Source: Spirochaetaceae bacterium (GTDB lineage Bacteria; Spirochaetota; Spirochaetia; Treponematales; Breznakiellaceae). Taken from it: DNA of 21,016 nucleotides. Where the stretch lies: NCBI GenBank assembly GCA_031275595.1, contig JAISOO010000045.1:1-21016 (forward strand). Reading direction: 5' to 3'. Shown here in pieces: positions 15,742 to 21,016 of this stretch (positions within the stretch are counted from its first letter, which is position 1; each line of letters opens with the position of its first letter). The translations under genes and the position numbers were made by a program. Under the pieces are notes generated by a model. The model was not told the DNA's origin. It saw only the letters and a program-made list of their open reading frames with translations, and did not search any database.

Positions 15742-16331
15742 GCGTCCTGGCCTTCTTGGGGATAACCTCCGGCCTTTCCCTCAACTTGATCCTCCAATTT
15801 GCTCTGGGAATTCACCATACCGGCTTTGACGACGAACATCAGGGAAAGCCCGGTGAGCTTCCCGTTGCCCAGGGGTGGATTCTTTTTTTGTCCCTTCCCC
15901 TTTTGTGGGTTTTTTTCGTCTATATCGTGGTTCCCCTTTCCCTGGGTTTTCTTGAGTATATGCTGTGTTTTCCCCTCAGTGCGCTGGTTTGTATGGGGCT
16001 CGAAGCGGCGGCGCATTATTTTTTCCCCAAGGCGCTGTCGAAGGCCAGGGCCTTTACCCCCTTATCCGCGTATAACGGCCTCGTCCCGGCGGCCCTGGTA
16101 ATGAGCCTCTGCCTGGCATCTTCCCTGGTGGAAGTGATGATTTTATCCCTGGGATTTTGCGGAGGGGTTCTCTTGGCTATCCTTATTCTCAAGGAAATCC
16201 AACGGGGCGCCTCCCTGGAAGCGGTTCCGGCGTTCCTCCGGGGACTGCCGTTGACCCTGATATCCATGGGACTGCTTTCCCTGATTTTTTCCGCCCTCGG
16301 GTTTGTGTTTATTAAATTTTTGGGACTTTAG
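15738..16331 (+). CDS. rnfA: RnfA-like membrane subunit lacking [2Fe-2S] cysteines
   Basis: This 197-residue integral membrane protein belongs to the RnfA/NqrE family with about six helices. Homology is clear in LEAVPAFLRGLPLTLISMGL (160-179), equivalent to the ADVPxPFRGxxIALITAGL block. Normal RnfA has cysteines in LG(I/L)CPF and in TNCAVLG. Here these read LGIHHTG (His26) and YNGLVPA (Gly114). The second alignment is gap-free back from the IRE/IQR position. Four other cysteines (77, 85, 125, 141) are present but not aligned to the cluster sites. A GGAGG ribosome site precedes the ATG. It is the last gene of the operon; no rnfB follows, although clostridial-type operons of this gene order usually end in rnfB. 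Confidence 0.85.
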   Translation: MSVLAFLGITSGLSLNLILQFALGIHHTGFDDEHQGKPGELPVAQGWILFLSLPLLWVFFVYIVVPLSLGFLEYMLCFPLSALVCMGLEAAAHYFFPKALSKARAFTPLSAYNGLVPAALVMSLCLASSLVEVMILSLGFCGGVLLAILILKEIQRGASLEAVPAFLRGLPLTLISMGLLSLIFSALGFVFIKFLGL

Positions 16332-16346
16332 CGGAACAGGTTCCGC
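16331..16346. repeat. Short palindrome after rnfA
   Basis: GCGGAAC-AG-GTTCCGC is a 7-bp inverted repeat with a 2-nt centre that begins at the last base of the rnfA stop codon. A second weaker GCCGG/CCGGC pair follows within 25 bp. There is no good T-tract, so it may be a terminator-like or RNA-stabilising hairpin at the operon end. Confidence 0.35.
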
Positions 16347-16406
16347 GGCCGGCTTCAAAACCCGGCTTCATTTTGAAACAGCCGCTCTTTTCAGAGGGAA
16401 AAAAGT

Positions 16407-16435
16407 AGTCTAAAATAAAGATATCATTTGAGACT
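16407..16435. promoter_or_regulatory. Imperfect inverted repeat upstream of the GH57-like gene (candidate operator)
   Basis: Arms AGTCTAAAAT and ATTTGAGACT match in nine of ten positions around a 9-nt AT-rich spacer, about 65 bp before the ATG at 16502. The rest of the 170-bp gap holds no recognisable gene. The form fits a dimeric repressor site, but no consensus promoter aligns clearly with it, and no regulator gene is adjacent. Confidence 0.3.
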
Positions 16436-16501
16436 GCTTCGGAAAAAACCGTAATTTTGAACCGGTGCCGGCTTATTTGAAAATATAGGGAAAACAGATT
16501 A

Positions 16502-18388
16502 ATGACCTGTAAAACCGGTTTTATTTTTGGTTCTCATAATCATATTCCCTATGGAACGGGGAATGACGAATTTGAGCGGATATATACGGATAAATTAAAA
16601 CCCTTTATCTCTACCTTGTATCAATATCCGAATGTCCCCGCGGTGCTCCATTATTCCGGTGTCCTTTTGTATTGGATAGAGCGGAACCACCCGGAATTTT
16701 TTATGATAATTTTGGATCTTATTTCACGAAAGCAGATAGAACTGCTGGGGGGTGGTTTTTATGAGCCCATGATGACCCTGCTCCCCTTGGCAGATAAAAT
16801 CGGTCAAATTGAGATGCTGACTACCTATATCAGGAAACAGTTCGGCAAGCGGCCCCAGGGCTGTTGGCTTTCGGGATCCGCCTGGGAACAGAATATGGCC
16901 GGCGTCCTCAATACCTGCGGCATGGGGTATACCTTTTTGGAGGATACCCTTTTTAACCAGGCGGGTATCCAGGACCAGGAAGCCTTATGGCCCTGTCTCA
17001 GTGAGGATCAGGGGAAGCTGGTTACCGTTTTTCCCCTTTCCCGCCGCTTATGCGCCGAATTAGGGCATAAAGAAGCCGCCCCGGTCTTGGAAGCCTTCTT
17101 TAAGGAGTTTCCCTCCGATACGAGACAGCTTGTTTCCGTGTTTCCTGAAGGTATATTTACAGGGCCGGGGAATCTTAAAAACTATGAGGCCGGACTGCAT
17201 CAATTTTTTGAGGCCCTTTCCCTGGCAATGGAAACCTCTGTCGAACTTACCCTGCCCGGACGGTTTCTCAAGACCCATCAGGATTTAAAAAAGGCCTATT
17301 TCCCCTCTTCCGCGTCCCGGCAATTTCTTATTACCTATCCTGAATCCAACGGAATTTATTCCAAAATGATATTTACCCATGTGCTCATAAACCAGCTGCG
17401 GGGGGATAAGTCCCGGAAGCGGAACGCCCGGGAGGAACTCTGGAAGGCTCAAGGGTATAACGCCTATAACCATGGGGACAACGGGGGTATTTATTGTAAT
17501 GCCCTTCGGAATGCCGCGTATAGGGCCCTGCTGGAGGCGGAAAAAACAACCCGGGAACAGAGCGCGTTTATCCCCTCCCTTATGATATTTGATTTTGATT
17601 TGGACGGCGAAGCGGAGTATCTTTTTCAGGATAAAAATATTAATTATTATATCAAAACCAGAGGGGCGGGAATTTTTGAGCTTGATTACCTGCCCAAGGC
17701 CTGGAACTATCTGGACACCTTTGCCCGCCGCCGGGAACCCTATATGGAGGAACCCTCCGTTGAAGATGGTTACCGGCGGGAGGCTTTTTTGGATCGCCTG
17801 GTTCCCGGGGATTTTACCTTTCAAGACGCCCTGGAGAACCGGTTTGCCGGCTCCCGTTTTTGCGGAAGTGAAAAGTATCAGGTGTCTGAAATAAACAAGG
17901 CCCAAAAAAAGGCTTGTTTCCGGCTCCTCCCCCGGGAGGGCCTGCCCTTTGGGACCTTGGAATTGGAAAAAAGCTACCATCTCGAAGGGGACTTGCTGAT
18001 CCTGGGTTATTCCCTGATAAACCGGGGCTTGGAACCTGAGGATTTTAAGTTTATACCCCAGGCTGATTTTTCTTTTCCCGGCGACGGAGAAACCCGCCTG
18101 CGGATCCTTACGGTTACTGCCGGGGAGAAAAAGGCGGCCCCTCCTGGCCGCGGGGAGTTTAACCACCTAACGGGCATTGAATTTCAGGATTTGCAAAATG
18201 AAACGATTGTAAGCCTGCTTTCAAGCAAACCCTGCGATCTGTGGATCATCCCCATCCATACCCGGTGCCGGATCAATAAAAAATTGACGGATCAGTATCA
18301 ATCCACCTGTATCATGCCCGTACAGGCGGTTTCCCTCGGCCCGGGGGAACGATTCGAGACCGAATTCCGCCTACGGGTGTACCATTGA
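16502..18388 (+). CDS. GH57-like (4-alpha-glucanotransferase-type) protein with lost catalytic residues
   Basis: This 628-residue protein, with no signal peptide, matches the domain order of GH57 4-alpha-glucanotransferases: a catalytic barrel (about 1-290), DUF1925-like helices, and a DUF1926-like beta-sandwich to the end. Retained family blocks are SHNHIPYG (11-18), LHYSGVLLYWIERNHPE (49-65), LLGGGFYEP (81-89) and TFLEDTLF. In active enzymes the nucleophile Glu lies in WLTERVWxP; here the site reads WLSGSAWEQ (122-130), with Gly125 at that place. The acid/base Asp region, normally DDGEKFG, reads FPEGIFTG (214-221). It is therefore probably not an amylase and may bind glucan or regulate. The ATG has only a distant AGGGA. 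rpoZ follows with its own promoter. Confidence 0.78.
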   Translation: MTCKTGFIFGSHNHIPYGTGNDEFERIYTDKLKPFISTLYQYPNVPAVLHYSGVLLYWIERNHPEFFMIILDLISRKQIELLGGGFYEPMMTLLPLADKIGQIEMLTTYIRKQFGKRPQGCWLSGSAWEQNMAGVLNTCGMGYTFLEDTLFNQAGIQDQEALWPCLSEDQGKLVTVFPLSRRLCAELGHKEAAPVLEAFFKEFPSDTRQLVSVFPEGIFTGPGNLKNYEAGLHQFFEALSLAMETSVELTLPGRFLKTHQDLKKAYFPSSASRQFLITYPESNGIYSKMIFTHVLINQLRGDKSRKRNAREELWKAQGYNAYNHGDNGGIYCNALRNAAYRALLEAEKTTREQSAFIPSLMIFDFDLDGEAEYLFQDKNINYYIKTRGAGIFELDYLPKAWNYLDTFARRREPYMEEPSVEDGYRREAFLDRLVPGDFTFQDALENRFAGSRFCGSEKYQVSEINKAQKKACFRLLPREGLPFGTLELEKSYHLEGDLLILGYSLINRGLEPEDFKFIPQADFSFPGDGETRLRILTVTAGEKKAAPPGRGEFNHLTGIEFQDLQNETIVSLLSSKPCDLWIIPIHTRCRINKKLTDQYQSTCIMPVQAVSLGPGERFETEFRLRVYH

Positions 18389-18401
18389 GGAGTTTCTCCC
18401 C

Positions 18402-18430
18402 TTTACACCTTTTTTTGAAAAGTATATAGT
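18402..18430 (+). promoter_or_regulatory. Promoter for rpoZ-miaA
   Basis: TTTACA (18402-18407) and TATAGT (18425-18430), each matching five of six consensus bases, are exactly 17 nt apart. This is the best promoter match in the window apart from the SDR one. Eight nucleotides then lead to the ATG at 18439, so the message would carry a leader of only about 0-3 nt. Confidence 0.6.
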
Positions 18431-18438
18431 AGGTAATT

Positions 18439-18630
18439 ATGATATTTCCCCTAGAAGAACTCATTGAACATGAAGGCAATATGTACGAGATTACCTGCGC
18501 CGCTTCCCGCAGATCCTTTCAGCTTTCCATGCTCAGGGATCCGGAAATTGAGGAGAATGACGGCAAGGTGGTATCCTTGGCGGCCCGCCAGATCTTTACC
18601 CAAGAGATCGAATTCCGTATAGAAGAATAG
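18439..18630 (+). CDS. rpoZ: DNA-directed RNA polymerase omega subunit
   Basis: This small 63-residue protein matches the omega/Rpb6 core pattern: a short N-terminal helix (PLEELIEHEGNMYEIT), the CAASRRSFQL helix equivalent to the conserved AA(K/R)RARQL segment, then KVVSLAARQI and an acidic C-terminal strand with IEFRIEE. Omega helps assemble RNA polymerase by binding the beta-prime subunit. The length is at the short end for bacteria. miaA begins 7 bp after the stop. The short message leader and weak AGG before the ATG suggest little or no Shine-Dalgarno use. Because the protein is so short, the family call rests on one main motif. Confidence 0.75.
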   Translation: MIFPLEELIEHEGNMYEITCAASRRSFQLSMLRDPEIEENDGKVVSLAARQIFTQEIEFRIEE

Positions 18631-18637
18631 ATCCCCT

Positions 18638-19603
18638 ATGCCGGAAAAAAAAGCTATTCCGGTATGTATCCTTCTGGGCCCCACCGCTTCAGGTAAAACG
18701 GAGATAGTTGAACAGCTTTTTATGCCCGGGAATTCTCTTTGTTCCGTGGAAATCGTGTCCGCCGATTCCATGCAAGTTTACCGGGGTATGGATATAGGTA
18801 CCGCTAAGCCGGCTCCGGAACTCAGGGCCCGGCTTCCTCATCATCTCATAGACATTCGCAACCCCGATGAACAGTTCAACGCCGGGGATTTTGTCCGTCT
18901 GGCAGACGAAGCCTGTACCGCCATTACCGCCCGGGGGGCCCTGCCGGTATTGTCCGGAGGAACCGGCTTTTATATCAGGAATTTTATCCTGGGTCAAAGC
19001 GAAGCGCCCCCCTCCGTCATCCCTATCCGGGAAACTCTTCGGGAAGAACTCCTCCGGAGGGGCGTCTCCCCGCTGATGGAAGAACTGGCCGCCTGTGATC
19101 CCCTCAGTGCCGCTCGAATCCATCCCAACGATACCTACCGTCTTCTCCGGGCTCTGGAGGTGTTCCGAAGTTCCGGCCGGCCCCTGAGTTCCTTTCGGAA
19201 CCCCTCTCCGGTGTCTCCCCGGTCCTGTTACCGTTTTCTTATCCTGGGTCTTACCCGTTCCCGGGAAGAACTTTACCGCCGGATCGACCGGCGATGCGCC
19301 GCCATGTTCCGTGAGGGCCTGCCCGGGGAGGTGGAAAAACTTTTCAAGGCCGGCTACGGCCCCGGTGATCCCGGGCTCTCCGCCATCGGCTACAAGGAAT
19401 TTTTCCTCGAGCCCCATCCCGGGGAATACGCCCTCTCGGGGGATCTCGCCGGAGTGGAAGCTCTCGTCGCCCGGAACAGCCGTCGTTACGCTAAACGGCA
19501 GTTTACCTATTTCGCCTCCATCCCGGAGCTTACCTGGATTTCCGCCTCCGGGAATCCCCTGGGACAGATCCGAAGGGCCCTGGAACTTTTTTTAAAGGTT
19601 TAA
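18638..19603 (+). CDS. miaA: tRNA dimethylallyltransferase
   Basis: This 321-residue enzyme transfers a dimethylallyl group from dimethylallyl diphosphate to adenosine-37 of tRNAs reading UNN codons. It shows the P-loop GPTASGKT (14-21), the SADSMQVYRGMDIGTAKP block, HHLIDIRNPDEQFNAGDF, the GGTGFYI motif, and the late SAIGYKEF and ARNSRRYAKRQFTYF segments. All diagnostic motifs and the length are normal. It starts 7 bp after rpoZ without a visible ribosome site, so translation probably depends on coupling to rpoZ. The substrate-binding regions show no unusual change. Confidence 0.95.
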   Translation: MPEKKAIPVCILLGPTASGKTEIVEQLFMPGNSLCSVEIVSADSMQVYRGMDIGTAKPAPELRARLPHHLIDIRNPDEQFNAGDFVRLADEACTAITARGALPVLSGGTGFYIRNFILGQSEAPPSVIPIRETLREELLRRGVSPLMEELAACDPLSAARIHPNDTYRLLRALEVFRSSGRPLSSFRNPSPVSPRSCYRFLILGLTRSREELYRRIDRRCAAMFREGLPGEVEKLFKAGYGPGDPGLSAIGYKEFFLEPHPGEYALSGDLAGVEALVARNSRRYAKRQFTYFASIPELTWISASGNPLGQIRRALELFLKV

Positions 19604-19635
19604 TTTTCGGGAAGGGGTAATTTTCATATACCGCC

Positions 19636-19664
19636 TTGAATAAGTTTTTTTTAAAGGATAATAT
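19636..19664 (+). promoter_or_regulatory. Promoter for secG
   Basis: TTGAAT (19636-19641) and TAATAT (19659-19664) lie 17 nt apart in the AT-rich gap between miaA and secG; an overlapping GATAAT begins at 19657. The leader would be about 12-15 nt and includes the GGAGAAAG ribosome site before the ATG at 19685. Confidence 0.45.
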
Positions 19665-19684
19665 AGATATATGGAGAAAGATAC

Positions 19685-20029
19685 ATGACGATACTTGGTG
19701 TTTTATTGTTGGTCTTTTTTGTAATTGTCGCGGTTTTGCTTATCCTTTTGGTATTGATCCAAAACGAGGAAGGGGATAGCTTGGGAGGGATTTTTGCCGG
19801 AGGCAGTGGTTCCGCCTTCGGATCCCGATCAGGGAACGTACTGACCCGGGCCACCAGTATTTTAGGCGTCCTTTTCCTGGTGATCAGCTTCAGTTTGGCC
19901 CTTATCAACAGAACCCCCGGCGGTTCCGGTGTGGAATCGGCAGCATCGGAACCGATAATAGAAGCGGACAGTAATTGGTGGCAAGGGGACGAAGTTGAAA
20001 ATACCGATCCCCCGGCAGGATCCGAATAG
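19685..20029 (+). CDS. secG: Preprotein translocase subunit SecG
   Basis: This 114-residue membrane protein has two helices (about 3-25 and 58-75) around the conserved SecG loop: LIQNEEGDSLGGIFAGG followed by SGSAFGSRSGNVLTRAT. It belongs to the SecYEG channel and stimulates protein export. The C-terminal tail (about 77-114) is acidic and serine-rich and is not conserved in the family. GGAGAAAG precedes the start. The EIIA gene follows after 24 bp. Confidence 0.92.
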   Translation: MTILGVLLLVFFVIVAVLLILLVLIQNEEGDSLGGIFAGGSGSAFGSRSGNVLTRATSILGVLFLVISFSLALINRTPGGSGVESAASEPIIEADSNWWQGDEVENTDPPAGSE

Positions 20030-20053
20030 GTTAAGGGTCGGGGGTTAGAATAG

Positions 20054-20527
20054 ATGTTCCTGTATGAGGTATTTCCGCCGGAATTAATCAAAGTGGGGCT
20101 TGAAGCGGAAGATAAGGAAGAAGCCTTTGAAGAAATGGTTGACCATTTTTGTCATGCCGTTAGAATAAATGCCCGGGAAGACATCCTTGAAGCCCTCAGG
20201 ATTCGGGAATCAAAGATGTCCACTGGAATTCAGAAGGGTATAGCGATTCCCCATGGAAAAACCAATGCGGTAGATACGGTATATGGTATTTTAGGAATTT
20301 CAAAAAAAGGTATTGATTATGATGCCCTGGATGGAGAGCCGGTCTATCTGTTATTTATGATGCTGGCCCCGCAAAAGGATACCGAACAACACCTGCGTCT
20401 GTTAAAGCGCCTGGCGGAATTGTTGGATAATCCCCAGTTTTATACGGATCTGATTACCCAGGGTGATCCCCAGGGAGCTCATGGAATCATTAAAAAATAT
20501 GAGGATGTGCTCATTACCCTGGATTAA
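20054..20527 (+). CDS. ptsN: PTS EIIA, PtsN/fructose-type
   Basis: This 157-residue cytosolic protein has the EIIA mannitol/fructose (PtsN-like) fold. It has an LRIRESKMSTGIQKGIAIPHGK block with the phospho-accepting histidine at residue 67 (IAIPHGKT), and the later DGEPVYLLFMMLAP and HLRLLKRLAELL segments. No other PTS domain or transporter gene adjoins it, so a regulatory PtsN role (nitrogen or metabolic signalling) is more likely than sugar transport. A GGGGG run is near the right place for ribosome binding. It lies between secG and the V-ATPase-like genes, with a 14-bp gap to the next gene, suggesting co-transcription. Confidence 0.88.
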   Translation: MFLYEVFPPELIKVGLEAEDKEEAFEEMVDHFCHAVRINAREDILEALRIRESKMSTGIQKGIAIPHGKTNAVDTVYGILGISKKGIDYDALDGEPVYLLFMMLAPQKDTEQHLRLLKRLAELLDNPQFYTDLITQGDPQGAHGIIKKYEDVLITLD

Positions 20528-20541
20528 AAAGCAGGTTTTCC

Positions 20542-20850
20542 ATGGATGAACAGGATGTGCTTCGGCATCTTTTAGAGGTTGAAGCGGAGGCTTCTGCCTT
20601 GGTAGATAACGCCCAAGCAGAGGCGGATCGGCGTATTACCGAAGGGGAAAAACAAAACCGTCTTTTATATGATGAACGGTACAGCCGGGAGACGGCCCGC
20701 CTGGAGGCTCAATACGCGGAAAAGATACTCCAGGTAAAAGAAGATTATAAAAAACAGCTTGATTCCTACCGGGACAGCCTTGATGCCATACCGGTTCATA
20801 CCGAAGTCTTTAGCCGGCTTGTTGAAAATTGCCTGCGGCAGGGTCGCTAG
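20542..20850 (+). CDS. Coiled-coil protein, probable V-type ATPase subunit (G/H/E-like stalk)
   Basis: This 102-residue soluble protein is almost wholly alpha-helical and rich in Ala, Glu, Arg and Lys, with a heptad-like pattern through about residues 8-85 (VEAEASALVDNAQAEADRRI, then RLEAQYAEKILQVKEDYK). Such short charged coiled coils are typical of the peripheral stalk of V/A-type ATPases. The call depends on the next gene, which starts 1 bp after its stop and resembles the AC39/C subunit. Sequence alone would also fit other small coiled-coil proteins. Confidence 0.6.
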   Translation: MDEQDVLRHLLEVEAEASALVDNAQAEADRRITEGEKQNRLLYDERYSRETARLEAQYAEKILQVKEDYKKQLDSYRDSLDAIPVHTEVFSRLVENCLRQGR

Positions 20851-20851
20851 G

Positions 20852-21016
20852 ATGATAGGAGCCGGGAAACGGGCATACGCCTTTGCCAAAGCCTGCGGGA
20901 TAATTGGAAAATCCTTTGTAGGAAAGGGTATTTCCCGGCTTGGTTCCGTAACCCGGCTTACGGAGCTGGATCGCTTGATATTTCCCCAGGCAAGCCGGGA
21001 CCTCCCCGAGCGGGAA
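20852..21016 (+). CDS. N-terminal part of a probable V-type ATPase subunit C/AC39 (V0D) protein (partial)
   Basis: An open frame begins with ATG at 20852, one base after the previous stop, and runs to the window edge for 55 codons. The opening AYAFAKACGIIGKSFVGKGI, followed by LTELDRLIF, resembles the start of AC39/V0D subunits (YAYAxAKxRxxxSxLL). These link the rotor to the membrane ring. A weak GCAGGG lies upstream. The family assignment is tentative because most of the protein is missing. Confidence 0.55.
   Translation, partial: MIGAGKRAYAFAKACGIIGKSFVGKGISRLGSVTRLTELDRLIFPQASRDLPERE

Noticed and set aside
17285..18166. Long antisense open frame (293 codons) opposite the GH57-like gene
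   Set aside because: It is a shadow of a GC-biased coding gene: low-complexity composition, no motif, no ribosome site. The same applies to frames at 12650-13255 (-), 18689-19417 (-) and 5802-6626 (-).

Overview
The window looks like chromosomal DNA from a spirochaete of the Treponema / termite-gut treponeme group. This is inferred from the gene families and their order, the moderately high GC content, and exported proteins whose signal peptides end in LYAQE. It was not established by a search. Gene density is high. The longest gene-free stretch is about 170 bp (16332-16501). I see no tRNA, rRNA, CRISPR array or insertion sequence.

Layout. The left edge holds the tail of an unidentified gene. 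A two-gene plus-strand operon follows: an SDR dehydrogenase and a Gfo/Idh/MocA oxidoreductase. Converging on it from the right is a minus-strand pair: an RlmD/TrmA-type RNA methyltransferase with an intact iron-sulfur site, and an exported beta-propeller plus HEAT-repeat protein. From a 57-bp divergent promoter region, an alpha/beta hydrolase and pcnB (poly(A) polymerase) run to the right. They meet a second minus-strand operon: RluA-type pseudouridine synthase, P-loop/Asp23 fusion protein, and exported TPR protein with a ruined peptidase motif.

The centre (10353-16331) is one tightly coupled plus-strand operon: a DUF212/PAP2-like membrane protein, an unrecognised 477-aa membrane protein, then rnfC-rnfD-rnfG-rnfE-rnfA with successive stop/start overlaps. 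This is the most interesting part. The Rnf proteins are full-length or nearly so and clearly homologous. However, the residues that carry redox cofactors in ordinary Rnf complexes are missing almost everywhere: the FMN/NADH loop of RnfC, the flavin-attachment threonine of RnfD and RnfG, and all four [2Fe-2S] cysteines of RnfA and RnfE. The first cysteine of both RnfA and RnfE is replaced by histidine at the same place. No rnfB is present. Only the two [4Fe-4S] ferredoxin motifs of RnfC survive. The locus therefore looks like a repurposed, cofactor-stripped Rnf-like membrane complex.

To the right lie a GH57-like protein lacking both catalytic residues, then rpoZ-miaA, then secG, a PTS EIIA (PtsN-type) gene, and the first two genes of a probable V-type ATPase operon cut by the window edge. 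Several genes (rpoZ, the hydrolase, the RluA-type gene, the P-loop/Asp23 gene and the methyltransferase) have a good -10 box only 6-9 nt before the start codon. This suggests leaderless or nearly leaderless transcripts alongside normal Shine-Dalgarno genes.
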